Source: Mumia sp050632745
GTDB taxonomy: Bacteria; Actinomycetota; Actinomycetes; Propionibacteriales; Nocardioidaceae
Assembly (NCBI RefSeq): GCF_050632745.1
Contig: NZ_JBODSD010000002.1
Coordinates: 744,001 to 808,000 of the forward strand
DNA length: 64,000 bases
Reading direction: 5' to 3'
Part shown: one piece after another, positions 17,559 to 27,225 of the stretch
Layout of the letters: each line of letters begins with the position of its first letter
Position numbering within the stretch: the first letter of the stretch is position 1
The notes under the pieces: generated by a model
What the model saw: only the letters and a program-made list of their open reading frames with translations
Databases searched by the model: none
What the model was told of the DNA's origin: nothing
Program-made: the position numbers and the translations under genes

Positions 17559-18086
17559 GTGCTCCCCGTGGCTCTCTTCTTCGTCTCCGATCCCGACCTC
17601 ACACCGACGCTGCGCGGGGGTCTCCTGCGGACCTGGACAGACGGGTCCAACGCCGGGGGCGCGATCGGATTCGTCCCCCCGGTCACGGAGGAGGACGTCG
17701 AGCACCAGCTCGACCTGCAGCTCGCGGCCGTGCAGCGCGGACGCATGCGGCTGGTGGTCGGGCTCGACGGGGAGGAGGTCCGCGCCGCCGCGTTCATCGA
17801 ACGCAACACCCACCGCCTCATGCAGCACTGGGTGTGGGCCAAGACCGTGATGGTGCACCCCGATGCGCAGGGACGTGGGGCGGGCTTCGCGCTCATGCTC
17901 GCGGTCGCCGGCCTGGCGCGGAGCATGCCCGGCATCGAGTCGATCCGGCTGACCTTGCGAGGCGGTCACGGGCTGGAGGACTTCTACGCCCGCTGCGGCT
18001 ACAAGGAGGTCGGCCGCGTCCCCGGGGCGATCCGGGTCGCGCCCGACGACGACCGCGACGACGTCACCATGCTGCTGCCGCTCTGA
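17559..18086 (+). CDS. GNAT-family N-acetyltransferase
   Basis: A 175-residue protein with the acetyl-CoA-binding motif of GNAT enzymes, VHPDAQGRGAGFALML (Q/R-x-x-G-x-G/A type), followed by FYARCGYKEVGR. The substrate cannot be told. GTG 17559 is used because GAGG at 17544-17547 is at a fitting distance; GTG 17568 is the alternative start. A perfect hairpin follows the stop. Confidence 0.8.
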   Translation: MLPVALFFVSDPDLTPTLRGGLLRTWTDGSNAGGAIGFVPPVTEEDVEHQLDLQLAAVQRGRMRLVVGLDGEEVRAAAFIERNTHRLMQHWVWAKTVMVHPDAQGRGAGFALMLAVAGLARSMPGIESIRLTLRGGHGLEDFYARCGYKEVGRVPGAIRVAPDDDRDDVTMLLPL

Positions 18087-18092
18087 CCCCCG

Positions 18093-18148
18093 GAGCGGTG
18101 AGTCCGGTCCCACGCACGCTGCTCGTGGTGGGACCGGACTCACCGCTC
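18093..18148. terminator. Perfect 21-bp inverted repeat, bidirectional terminator
   Basis: Arms at 18093-18113 and 18128-18148 are exact reverse complements separated by 14 bases. The element lies between the convergent GNAT and metallophosphoesterase genes and fits a strong bidirectional intrinsic-type terminator, although no U-tract follows. Confidence 0.8.
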
Positions 18149-18181
18149 ATGGAGGGAAGGTGCGGTCGCGGTCGCGGCCGG

Positions 18182-21100
18182 CTACCGGCGTACCACCACC
18201 TTCTTGGCCGTGGAGCTGGCCCCGGCCACCTGGCTCGAGCCCGCATAGGTCGCCACCACGCGGTGGGCGCCGCGCTTGAGCTTCGGCAGCGTGACCTTCG
18301 CGGTACCGGCGGCGTTCAGCCGGACCGTACGCACGACCCGTCCGTCGACCTTGATCCGGACGACACCCGCGGCCCTCACGCCCGGCGCCGAGACGCGGAC
18401 CGTGACCCTGGCCTTCGTGCCGACCTTGATCGACTTCTTGGCCAGCGTCGCCGTGACCTTCGGCCTGGCCTTGCCGATCGTCACCGCGGACGACGTCGCG
18501 GAGACCGGCGCGCGGCCCGCGACCGTCGCCGTCACCCGCGCCGAGATGCGGCTGCCGGAGTCGGCGGCCACCGGGCGGTACGACGCGCCCTTCGCGCCGC
18601 TGATCGGCGCCCCGTTGCGCAGCCACTGGACCGTGAGCTCCGCGGCGTCGATGTTCTCCCAGGTGCCTGCGTCGACCGCGAGGACCCCGCCGACCTTGGC
18701 CGTCCCGGAGATCTTCGGCGCCTTCGTGTTGACCGGCGCCGGAGCGTGCTCGACCTGGACGACCCGCGAGGCGACCGCCTGGTTGCCGTTGCGGTCCCGG
18801 ACCACGTACGACAGGGCGTACGCGCCCGGCTTCTCGGTGTCGACGCTGCCGACCACGACGACCGAGGCGAGGACGTCGCCGTCGGTGTCGTCGACCGCCG
18901 AGACGCCCGCGAGCGGGTCGAACTCGGCTCCGAGCTCGACGCGCGTCGTCGCCGGGACGGTGAGCACCGGGGCCGTGAGGTCCGTGCCGGACGATGTCGC
19001 GGTGAACATCGAGATCTGCCCGACCTCGCCGGCCGCCAGCTCCTCGCCCGAGGTGGCGTCGACGCTGGTGGCGTGCCACGCGTAGGTCGTGCCGGCCTCC
19101 AGCCCGTCCCACGTCACGGTCGCGGGCCACCCCGAGCGGGTGGTCACGGTGCCGATGACCTCGTCGGTCGGGTCGGCCACCACCAGCGCGTTGGTCCCGA
19201 AGCTGGTCCGGCGCGTCTCGAGCTGGACGGGGAGGCGCGTGTCGTCCTCCGTGCCGTCGTAGCGCTTGCGGTCGTCGTACTCCGTCGCCCCGAAGTTCTC
19301 CAGCAGCGGCGAGAAGGTGTCGACCGCCATCTCCGAGGAGTCCACGTCGAACTGCAGCATCCGGAAGAAGCTGGAGCCGAACTGCAGCGGCGTCTCAGGC
19401 GTGTAGCCGCCCACCTCGGTGAGGCCCAGCTCCTCGGCCGTGACCTTGTAGAACTGGTAGTCCGCCAGCAGGTCGACCACGTGGTTGCCCTGCTTGCCGA
19501 CGTTGCGACGCACCTCGATGTCGACGCCGTGCTCGTGGCCGGACAGCACCAGGAACACGTTCTCGTTCTTCTTCACGACGCTGTCGAAGACGCGCTTGCC
19601 GTCGTACGACCAGCCGGCACCGCGCCCGTTCGGGTTCACGCTGGGCGTCGTGTACGCGTGCGTCAGCAGGATCGCGTTGCGGTCGGCGTACTGCTTGAGG
19701 ACCTCGTCCGCCCAGGCGGTCTCCTCGGCGGTCACGCCGAACCCGAGCGAGACGACGGCGAAGTCGAGGCCCGCCGCGGAGAACAGCACGTAGTTGTTGC
19801 TGTTGTCGCCCGGCTTCCACGGGTGGTACTCCGCCTGCTCGGCCTGCCACGCCGGCGTCGCCGCCTGCGCGTCGTACCGCTCCGGCCCGAAGTAGTCGTT
19901 GTAGAGGGCCTGCTCCCCCGTGTCCACGCCGTAGAGGTTGTCGTGGTTGCCGGGCAGCACCGTGTTGACGACGCCGGCGTCCTCGAGGATCTTCTGCGCC
20001 ACCGAGGCGACCTCGAACTCCTTGCGGGCGTTGGCGACGTACGCCTCCGAGGCCGGCGCGTTGTGGTAGTTCTCGATGATGTCGCCGGTGTGCGCGGCGA
20101 ACGCGATCTTGCGGTCCGTCTTGTTCTCGGCGATCCACTGCGTGATGTCGGTGTAGGCCTGGCGCCACACCGAGCGCTCCTCCTCGGTCTCCTGCTCGAC
20201 GGCACCCTCGGAGAGGTACTGGGTGTCGGTCAGGTGAGCGATCGCGAAGTCGTAGTCCGCAGGGTCCTCGAACGCGTCGCGGACCGGGTTCTCGAGGTCG
20301 TCGGCGAACGGGTCCTCGCCGGTGACGAGGACCGGGACCACGCCGCCGTGGTGGTGGCGCGTCGCGACGTCGGCGCTGATCGTGACGTCGCCCTCGGCGT
20401 TGCCGCGGACCTCACCCGCCTTCTCCCACTCCTCGCCGTTCCACAGCCGCAGCACGGCCGAGCGGCTCGGGTCGAGGGCCCCGGTCCAGACCAGGCGCTG
20501 CCCGTCGGCCTCCGAGACCGGCACGTCGAACTGCTGGAACGGGATCTTCGCGCTGGACACGCTGTCGAGACGCTTGTCGTCGGGCTGCATCGCCTCCGTG
20601 ATGGGCGCACCCTCGGAGTAGTCGAACGCGCGGGTGGTCGGGAGGTCGTCGACGACGCCCTGCACGCCGCTGTCCGCCACGACGATGTCGGCCGCAGAGA
20701 AGGTGGTGGTCACGTCGCCGCCACCGGGGTTGGTCGCGATGGCGGACAGCCGGACCTTGCCGTCGCCCTGCGAGGTGTCTGTGCCGCCGCCGGTCGGGAT
20801 GTTGCCCGAGGTGAACGGGATCGACACCTCGACCGGGGCACCGAACACGTCGGTGCCGCTGATCTCGATGACGTGGTCGCCGGACCTCAGACCGGCGCCG
20901 ATCGTCTCGCCGGGGGCGATCTCCTCTCCGTCGAGGGTGTGGACGACGTCGCGGCTCAGCGCCTCGCCGTTGGCGAACGCCGCCTGGTAGCGGACCGCGC
21001 GCGTGAGGCGGTCGCCCGCAGCGGGGACCGAGGACGTGAGCGACACCGGGTGCGCCCCGGCGTGCTGCCCGAGCGCAGCACGGCCGAGCGCCAGCACCTG

Positions 21101-22447
21101 GTCCAGCGCCAGAGGCCGGCCGTAGACGCGGGCCGCGCTGATCGTCGCGGGCGCGTAGTACTGCGGGCGGTTCACAGCACTGTCGGCACCGACGGTGAAG
21201 TTGCGGGCCCCCGCGGCGGGGAGACCGAGCGCACCGGACGCGGGGGTCCTGGCGGCCGCGACGCCGTTGACGTAGAGGGTGACCGTGCTGCCGTCCCAGG
21301 TGCCGACGGCGTGGTACCAGCGGCCGCTCTGGATCTTCGTGCCGGTGTTGCGGTAGGAGCCGCCGATGTAGGGGTTGAAGGACAGCGAGTCGCCGTAGAG
21401 CGTGATCGAGAAGCCGCCGGCCTCCTTGTTGGCGCACAGGTTGCCGCGCGTCTCGCTCGTCCCGGGCTCGAAGTCGTCGTCGTACTTGAAGACGCACTCG
21501 ACCGCGAAGCCGTTCTGCAGCTTCGCGTACTGGTCGGTGAACGGGTAGCTGTAGGCCGAGGACCCGTCCATCGTGGCGACCTTCTTGCCCAGCGGCGTGT
21601 AGTCCGCCACGACCGGGCTGCCCCAGGTCTCGGCCGGGAGGTTCTGCGCGCGGTCGGCCGGGGTCCCGTCGGCGAAGTCGACGTCGACCACGTCTGCCGC
21701 CGGCGCGGTCGGTGCGGCGAGGTCGGCCGCCTCGAGCGCGACGACCTCGTCGGCACTCAGGGCCTTGCTGTAGACGCGGGCCGTGCGCAGCGTGGTCCTG
21801 CCGAAGAACTGGCCGGCGTTCGAAGGGTTGCTGTCAGCGCCGAGCATCATCGAGGTGGCGTTGCCGGTCGGGATCTTGAACGCGCCGGTGGCTGGGGTCT
21901 CGCGGACGAGGTCGCCGTCGACGTACAGCTTCACCGTGCTGCCGTCCCAGACCGCGACCGTGTGGTACCAGCGACCGGTCGGAGCCGGGAAGCTGACGCT
22001 CTTGTACGCGCCGCCGACGTGGATCATGAACGTGACGTTGGTGCCGCTCATCACCGTCGCCAGGCCGCCCGACTCCTTGTTGGAGCACAGGGCACCCTCG
22101 GCGCTGGAGGAGGTGCGCTCACCGTCGTACCGGAAGCTGCACTCGAGGCTGACCGAGCCCGCGATCTTCGCGTACTGGTCGGCGAACGGGTAGCCGAGGG
22201 CGTCGTCGGTGCCGTCGAAGGCCATCACGGGCCGGCCGAGGCCGAGGTCGGAGGTCAGGGTCGGCTCGCCGTGGGTGACGGGCGCGAGCCCCTGGGCGGC
22301 ATCGGTCGTGGTGCCGTCGCGGAAGTCGACGTCGAGGACGTCGGCCGTCGGGACGGCAGCGGCGTGGGCCGGCGGCGCAGTGATCGCGGTCAGCGATCCC
22401 AGGCCGATGGCCGCTGCCGCAGCGAGACTGGACAGTCTTCGCAGCAT
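18182..22447 (-). CDS. Large secreted LamG/metallophosphoesterase/Ig-like protein
   Basis: A 1421-residue exported protein. A signal peptide (about 1-30, ending PAHA-A) is followed by two LamG/concanavalin-like domains (about 32-215 and 225-430), a linker domain, and a calcineurin-like metallophosphoesterase (about 730-1010) with HLTDTQ near 739, HTGD near 785, GNHDN near 834 and GHEHG near 970. The C-terminus holds an HYR/cadherin-like segment and Ig-like repeats, ending in a Lys/Arg-rich TAKKVVVRR. The ATG at 22447 is preceded by GGAGAG. It probably hydrolyses a phosphoester outside the cell, with LamG domains binding glycans. Confidence 0.85.
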   Translation of the reverse strand: MLRRLSSLAAAAAIGLGSLTAITAPPAHAAAVPTADVLDVDFRDGTTTDAAQGLAPVTHGEPTLTSDLGLGRPVMAFDGTDDALGYPFADQYAKIAGSVSLECSFRYDGERTSSSAEGALCSNKESGGLATVMSGTNVTFMIHVGGAYKSVSFPAPTGRWYHTVAVWDGSTVKLYVDGDLVRETPATGAFKIPTGNATSMMLGADSNPSNAGQFFGRTTLRTARVYSKALSADEVVALEAADLAAPTAPAADVVDVDFADGTPADRAQNLPAETWGSPVVADYTPLGKKVATMDGSSAYSYPFTDQYAKLQNGFAVECVFKYDDDFEPGTSETRGNLCANKEAGGFSITLYGDSLSFNPYIGGSYRNTGTKIQSGRWYHAVGTWDGSTVTLYVNGVAAARTPASGALGLPAAGARNFTVGADSAVNRPQYYAPATISAARVYGRPLALDQVLALGRAALGQHAGAHPVSLTSSVPAAGDRLTRAVRYQAAFANGEALSRDVVHTLDGEEIAPGETIGAGLRSGDHVIEISGTDVFGAPVEVSIPFTSGNIPTGGGTDTSQGDGKVRLSAIATNPGGGDVTTTFSAADIVVADSGVQGVVDDLPTTRAFDYSEGAPITEAMQPDDKRLDSVSSAKIPFQQFDVPVSEADGQRLVWTGALDPSRSAVLRLWNGEEWEKAGEVRGNAEGDVTISADVATRHHHGGVVPVLVTGEDPFADDLENPVRDAFEDPADYDFAIAHLTDTQYLSEGAVEQETEEERSVWRQAYTDITQWIAENKTDRKIAFAAHTGDIIENYHNAPASEAYVANARKEFEVASVAQKILEDAGVVNTVLPGNHDNLYGVDTGEQALYNDYFGPERYDAQAATPAWQAEQAEYHPWKPGDNSNNYVLFSAAGLDFAVVSLGFGVTAEETAWADEVLKQYADRNAILLTHAYTTPSVNPNGRGAGWSYDGKRVFDSVVKKNENVFLVLSGHEHGVDIEVRRNVGKQGNHVVDLLADYQFYKVTAEELGLTEVGGYTPETPLQFGSSFFRMLQFDVDSSEMAVDTFSPLLENFGATEYDDRKRYDGTEDDTRLPVQLETRRTSFGTNALVVADPTDEVIGTVTTRSGWPATVTWDGLEAGTTYAWHATSVDATSGEELAAGEVGQISMFTATSSGTDLTAPVLTVPATTRVELGAEFDPLAGVSAVDDTDGDVLASVVVVGSVDTEKPGAYALSYVVRDRNGNQAVASRVVQVEHAPAPVNTKAPKISGTAKVGGVLAVDAGTWENIDAAELTVQWLRNGAPISGAKGASYRPVAADSGSRISARVTATVAGRAPVSATSSAVTIGKARPKVTATLAKKSIKVGTKARVTVRVSAPGVRAAGVVRIKVDGRVVRTVRLNAAGTAKVTLPKLKRGAHRVVATYAGSSQVAGASSTAKKVVVRR

Positions 22448-22604
22448 CGGTTTTCTCTCCCAGGTCGTAGTCAAGAGGGACGAATCATCCGAAGCCTTTC
22501 GGCGCCAGCAAGCAGGAGGTGAACAGGACGCGGCGACGGCGCGAAGATTCATCGAAGGATGAGCGGGCGGGCGCATGACGCGGCGCCCCCCTACGCTCGG
22601 GTGC

Positions 22605-24692
22605 GTGGGGACCAGCGTCTACATCGCCTCTGTCGAGGGGTTCACCGGCAAGTCGACGGTCGCGCTCGGCGTTGTCGAGCAGCTGTCGCGCCGCGTCCGG
22701 CGGGTCGGAGTCTTCCGGCCGGTCGTGCGCGCGGACGCGGACGCGACCGGAGGCCGCGACTACGTGCTCGACATGCTCGTCGCGCACGAGGCGGTCACCA
22801 CCGCGTACGACGACGCCGTCGGTGTCTCCTACGACGAGATCCACACCGACCCGGTGGCCGCGATGGAGCGCATCATCGACCGGCACGCGGCCGTCGCGGC
22901 GGCCAGCGACGTGGTCGTCGTGGTCGGCACCGACTACACCGACGTCGCCGCGCCGACCGAGTTCGCCTACAACGCGCGGATCGCGGCCAACCTCGCGGCG
23001 CCGGTGCTGCTCGTCCTCAACGGTGCCGACCGCTCGCGGGCGGAGGTGGCCGGCGTCTCCGACGTCGCGGTCACCGAGCTCGAGGCCAACCACGCCGAGC
23101 TCTTCGCGGTGGTCGTCAACCGGGTGACGGACGCCGCGATCGCTCGGGACGTCGCGACGCTCGTCGAGCGCGACGTGCTGGTGTACGCGATCCCGGACGA
23201 GCCGCTGCTGTCCGCGCCGACGATCGCCGACCTGATGGCGGCGTGCGACGGGCATCTGGTCCGCGGCGACGAAGGACTGCTCGGCCGCGAGGCGAGCGGC
23301 TACGTGGTCGCGGCGATGACCCTGCCGAACGTGCTGGACCGGCTGTTCGAGAGCGCCGTCGTCATCACGCCGGGCGACCGGCCCGAGATCGTGCTCGGCG
23401 TGCTCACCGCCCACCTGTCGACCGAGTTCCCCCAGATCGCCGGGATCGTGCTCAACGGCGGGCTCGAGCTGCCCGAGCAGGTCGACCGCCTGCTCCGCGG
23501 GCTCGGAACCCGGATGCCGATCATCGCGACGTCGCTCGGCACCCACGCGACCTCCGAGGCGCTGACCGGGCAGCGCGGCCGCCTCACCCGCGACTCGCCG
23601 CGCAAGATCGCCACCGCGCTCGCCCTCTTCGGTGCGCACGTCGACGGCGACGCGCTCCTCGACCGGCTCGAGGTGTCGCGGACGACGGCGGTGACGCCGC
23701 TGATGTTCGAGCACACGGTGCTGGACCGCGCCACGGCCGACCGCAAGCACATCGTGCTGCCGGAGGGCGAGGACGAGCGCATCCTGAAGGCCGCCGACAT
23801 CCTGCTCCGGCGCGGCGTCGCCGACCTCACCCTCCTCGGGGACCCGATCACGGTGGCGGCGCGGGCCGCGAGCCTCGGGGTCGACCTGTCCGCGGCGCGG
23901 ATCACCGACCCCCGCACCTCCGACGACCTCGAGCACTTCGCGCAGGAGTACTACCGGCGGCGCAAGCACCGTGGTGTCGACCTCGAGGACGCGCGGACCA
24001 CGGTCACCGACGTGTCGTACTTCGGCACGATGATGGTCGAGCTCGGGTTCGCCGACGGGATGGTCTCGGGTGCGGTCCACACGACGGCGCACACGATCCG
24101 CCCCGCGCTCGAGGTGGTCAAGACGGTCCCGGGCGTCTCGACCGTGTCGTCGGTCTTCTTCATGTGCCTCGAGAACCAGGTGCTGGTCTACGGCGACTGC
24201 GCGGTCGTCGTCGACCCCGACGCCGCCCAGCTCGCCGATATCGCGATCTCCTCGGCCCGGACCGCGGCGGCGTTCGGGATCGAGCCGCGGGTCGCGATGC
24301 TCTCGTACTCGACGGGCAGCTCCGGGAGCGGCGCCGACGTCGAGAAGGTCCTCAACGCGACCGGGCTCGCGCAGGAGCGCGCGCCGGAGCTGATGATCGA
24401 GGGCCCGATCCAGTACGACGCCGCGATCGACCTCGCGGTCGCCCGGACGAAGCTGCCCGAGTCCGAGGTGGCGGGTCGGGCGACCGTGTTCGTCTTCCCC
24501 GACCTCAACACGGGCAACAACACCTACAAGGCGGTTCAGCGCTCCGCGAGCGCGGTCGCGGTCGGCCCCGTCCTCCAAGGACTGCGCAAGCCGGTCAACG
24601 ACCTCTCACGGGGGGCCACGGTGCGCGACATCGTCAACACCGTGGCCATCACCGCGATCCAGGCGCAGCAGCGCCTCAGCTCTCCTTCTTGA
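22605..24692 (+). CDS. pta: Phosphate acetyltransferase, long form
   Basis: A protein of about 695 residues: an N-terminal P-loop-like domain (SVEGFTGKSTVALG), a central DRTGG domain (about 215-320) and a C-terminal PTA/PTB catalytic domain (about 370-690) with LPEGEDERIL, SYFGTMMVELG, GMVSGAVHTTAHTIRP and LSYSTGSSGSGADV. It interconverts acetyl-CoA and acetyl phosphate. The GTG at 22605 starts the region shared with other long Pta proteins; ATG 22575 is an in-frame alternative. No acetate kinase gene lies beside it. Its 3' end overlaps the convergent aldehyde dehydrogenase gene by 17 bases. Confidence 0.92.
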   Translation: MGTSVYIASVEGFTGKSTVALGVVEQLSRRVRRVGVFRPVVRADADATGGRDYVLDMLVAHEAVTTAYDDAVGVSYDEIHTDPVAAMERIIDRHAAVAAASDVVVVVGTDYTDVAAPTEFAYNARIAANLAAPVLLVLNGADRSRAEVAGVSDVAVTELEANHAELFAVVVNRVTDAAIARDVATLVERDVLVYAIPDEPLLSAPTIADLMAACDGHLVRGDEGLLGREASGYVVAAMTLPNVLDRLFESAVVITPGDRPEIVLGVLTAHLSTEFPQIAGIVLNGGLELPEQVDRLLRGLGTRMPIIATSLGTHATSEALTGQRGRLTRDSPRKIATALALFGAHVDGDALLDRLEVSRTTAVTPLMFEHTVLDRATADRKHIVLPEGEDERILKAADILLRRGVADLTLLGDPITVAARAASLGVDLSAARITDPRTSDDLEHFAQEYYRRRKHRGVDLEDARTTVTDVSYFGTMMVELGFADGMVSGAVHTTAHTIRPALEVVKTVPGVSTVSSVFFMCLENQVLVYGDCAVVVDPDAAQLADIAISSARTAAAFGIEPRVAMLSYSTGSSGSGADVEKVLNATGLAQERAPELMIEGPIQYDAAIDLAVARTKLPESEVAGRATVFVFPDLNTGNNTYKAVQRSASAVAVGPVLQGLRKPVNDLSRGATVRDIVNTVAITAIQAQQRLSSPS

Positions 24693-26250
24693 GCCGCTTC
24701 GCGTCCAGCGCCTTGCCGCCGTGCAGCACGGTGAGCAGCGACACGAACGACTTGTCCTGCTTCGCCGTCCGGCCGAAGCTCGTCAGCACCATCGCCGGCT
24801 TGAAGCGCGGCACGGTCACGGCGTGGGCGTAGGTGAACTCCTTCAGCCCGTCCTCGCCGTGGATCCTGCCGAAGCCGGACTCGCCCACGCCGCCGAACGG
24901 GAGGGCCGGGACGCCGGCGAACGACGTCACCGAGTTGACCGAGGTCATCCCCGAGCGGATCCGGTGCGCGATCTCCGCCGCACGCTTCTTGCCGAACACC
25001 GCTCCCCCGAGCCCGTACGACGTCGCGTTGGTGCGGCGCACCGCCTCGTCCATCGACGGCACCGGGTTGACGACGAGGGTCGGCCCGAAGGTCTCCTCCG
25101 TCACGGCGGGCGCGTCCTCGGGCACGTCGGTGAGGATCGTCGGCTGCACGAACCGCTCGCCGACCGCGTCGGGTCCGCCCACGACCGCCTTGCCGCCGCG
25201 CGCGACCGCGTCCTCGACGTGGCGCTTGATGATGGGGAGCTGGCCGGGCATGGTGATCGGCCCGAACTTCGCCTCCGGGTCCGAGCCCGCCCGGACGTCG
25301 GCGGCCTTGGCCGTGATCTCGCTGACGAACGCGTCGAAGACCTTCTCGTGGACGTACACGCGCTCGGTCCCGATGCAGGTCTGGCCGGCGTTGGACATGC
25401 CGCCCCACAGCGCCGCGTCGGCCGCCGCCTCGATGTCGGCGTCCTCGTCGACGATCAGTGCGTCCTTGCCCCCGGCCTCGATGACGACGGGCGTGAGGTT
25501 CTTGGCGGCGGCCTCCATCACCTTGCGACCGGTCCCCGGAGAGCCGGTGAACGCGACCTTGTCGACGCCGGACGAGGCGAGCGCGGCGCCCGTCTCGCCG
25601 AGCCCGGTCACGAGCTGCAGCACCGGGTAGTCGGACACGACCTCCGCGAAGGAGTCGACGAGCCACTTCCCGACGCCCGGCGTGTACTCCGACGGCTTGA
25701 ACACGACCGCGTTGCCGGCCGCCAGGGCGTACGCGATCGAGCCCATCGGGGTGAAGACCGGGTAGTTCCACGGGCCGATGACCCCGATGACGCCGAGCGG
25801 CTTGTACTCGACGGTGGCCTTCTGGTTGACCATGAGCAGGCCCGGGTTGACCGTCCGGCGGCCGAGCAGCTTCTTGGCATGACCCGAGGCCCACGCGATG
25901 TGGTCGATCGCGAGGCCGATCTCGAGCACCGCGTCGCTGTGCGGCTTGCCGGTCTCGGCGTGCACGACGTCGGCGAGCTGGTGGATGCGGCGCGTGATCA
26001 CGCCCTTCCAGCGGCCGAGCACGTCCTTGCGCCCGTCGAACCCGATCTCCGCCCACCACTGCGAGGCGAGGCGCGCGCGCTCGACCGCGGCGTCGACCTC
26101 CTCGCGCGTGGTCAGCGGGTAGGTGCCGACGACGTCGCCGGTCGCCGGGTCCAGCGAGTCGAAGGTCGTGGGAGCCGGCACCGCCTCGGACGCGGTCTTG
26201 TCGGCCTTGCGCGCTCGTCCGCGCTTCGGGGTCTCGCTGGTGGTGGTCAT
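24676..26250 (-). CDS. NAD(P)-dependent aldehyde dehydrogenase
   Basis: A 524-residue ALDH-superfamily enzyme with a Lys/Arg-rich N-terminal tail (about 1-30). Motifs: PWNYPVFTPMGSIAYALAAGNAVVFKPSE, FTGSPGTG, the general base Glu in VVIEAGGKDA, and catalytic Cys292 in NAGQTCIG. The long C-terminal VTVPRFKPAMVLTSFGRT resembles succinate-semialdehyde/coniferyl-type dehydrogenases. The ATG at 26250 is preceded by GGAGGA. Substrate uncertain; a fatty or aromatic aldehyde is possible. A CTAC-N6-GTAG operator candidate lies 45 bases upstream. Confidence 0.9.
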   Translation of the reverse strand: MTTTSETPKRGRARKADKTASEAVPAPTTFDSLDPATGDVVGTYPLTTREEVDAAVERARLASQWWAEIGFDGRKDVLGRWKGVITRRIHQLADVVHAETGKPHSDAVLEIGLAIDHIAWASGHAKKLLGRRTVNPGLLMVNQKATVEYKPLGVIGVIGPWNYPVFTPMGSIAYALAAGNAVVFKPSEYTPGVGKWLVDSFAEVVSDYPVLQLVTGLGETGAALASSGVDKVAFTGSPGTGRKVMEAAAKNLTPVVIEAGGKDALIVDEDADIEAAADAALWGGMSNAGQTCIGTERVYVHEKVFDAFVSEITAKAADVRAGSDPEAKFGPITMPGQLPIIKRHVEDAVARGGKAVVGGPDAVGERFVQPTILTDVPEDAPAVTEETFGPTLVVNPVPSMDEAVRRTNATSYGLGGAVFGKKRAAEIAHRIRSGMTSVNSVTSFAGVPALPFGGVGESGFGRIHGEDGLKEFTYAHAVTVPRFKPAMVLTSFGRTAKQDKSFVSLLTVLHGGKALDAKRLKKES

Positions 26251-26294
26251 GGGGGTCCTCCGGGCTGTGAGGTACGGCACGTGCTGTACGCAGC

Positions 26295-26308
26295 CTACTG
26301 CTCGGTAG
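26295..26308. promoter_or_regulatory. Candidate TetR-type operator upstream of the aldehyde dehydrogenase
   Basis: CTAC-TGCTCG-GTAG is an inverted repeat in the divergent region between the aldehyde dehydrogenase and hydrolase genes. The same CTAC-N6-GTAG layout occurs before the FasR-like gene at 39267-39280. Function is inferred from symmetry and position. Confidence 0.4.
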
Positions 26309-26408
26309 CGGGAGATCACAGACCCGCTTTGTTAGTCGGGATTCACATCGTCGAGGACGGCGTCAGCGCCGCGCGATGAGTTCGGCGCGCACGCCCGGTC
26401 GTACCGGC

Positions 26409-27224
26409 ATGAGCGCTCCTCCTGCGGCGCGCGGACACGTCACGTCCGCGGACGGCACCTCGATCGCCGTCACCCGTCGCGGCTCCGGTCCGCCGGTCGT
26501 GCTGGTCGACGGCGCGCTCGCGTGCGGGCGGACCGACCCCGACCGCGGACTCGCCGTCGCCCTCGCGAGCCGGTTCACGGTGCTCGACTACGACCGGCGC
26601 GGACGCGGCGGCAGCACGGACACCCCGCCGTACGCCCCGGAGCGGGAGGTCGAGGACCTGGCGGCGGTCGCGTCCGCGGCGGGTCCGGGGGTCTGCGTGT
26701 TCGGGATGTCGGCCGGCGCCGTCCTCTCCCTGCGCGCCGTCGCGGCGGGAGTCCCGGTCCGCCGTCTCGCCGTCTACGAGCCCCCGTTCACCGGCGAGGT
26801 CGTCGGGGCGGCCGACGTACGACGCTCCCGCAAGGAGCTCGAGGCGATCCTGGCCGACGACGAGCGGGGACCTGCCCGGTTCGGCGACGCGGTGGCGAGC
26901 CTGATGACGCTGGCGGGGATGCCGAGGGAGATGGTCACGCTGGTGCGGCACACGCCGGTGTGGCGCGAGTACGAGGCGCTCGCGCCGACCCTGGCGTACG
27001 ACCTGGCGGTGCTCGACGACGGGATCGTGCCGCGCCGGCGGCTCGAGGCGGTCGACGTGCCCACGCTCGTGCTCGACGGCGCCGCGAGCCCCGAGCTGCT
27101 GCGCCGACCGTCACGGATCGTCGCGTGCATGGTGCGGGCTGCGGCGTACCGCTCGCTGCCCGACCAGACCCACGACGTCGACCCCGCGGTCCTCGCCCCC
27201 GTGCTCGCGGACTTCTTCGCGTGA
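26409..27224 (+). CDS. Alpha/beta-fold hydrolase
   Basis: A 271-residue alpha/beta hydrolase with nucleophile elbow GMSAGAV, an oxyanion region near VVLVDGALAC, a late Asp in LVLDGAAS and catalytic His in PDQTHDV. The N-terminal domain is the usual two-strand lead (GTSIAVTRRGSGPPVVLV). ATG 26409 is used; ATG 26376 is in frame and possible, and no clear ribosome site separates them. The substrate is unknown. It ends 1 base before the convergent GMC oxidoreductase gene. Confidence 0.82.
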   Translation: MSAPPAARGHVTSADGTSIAVTRRGSGPPVVLVDGALACGRTDPDRGLAVALASRFTVLDYDRRGRGGSTDTPPYAPEREVEDLAAVASAAGPGVCVFGMSAGAVLSLRAVAAGVPVRRLAVYEPPFTGEVVGAADVRRSRKELEAILADDERGPARFGDAVASLMTLAGMPREMVTLVRHTPVWREYEALAPTLAYDLAVLDDGIVPRRRLEAVDVPTLVLDGAASPELLRRPSRIVACMVRAAAYRSLPDQTHDVDPAVLAPVLADFFA

Positions 27225-27225
27225 G

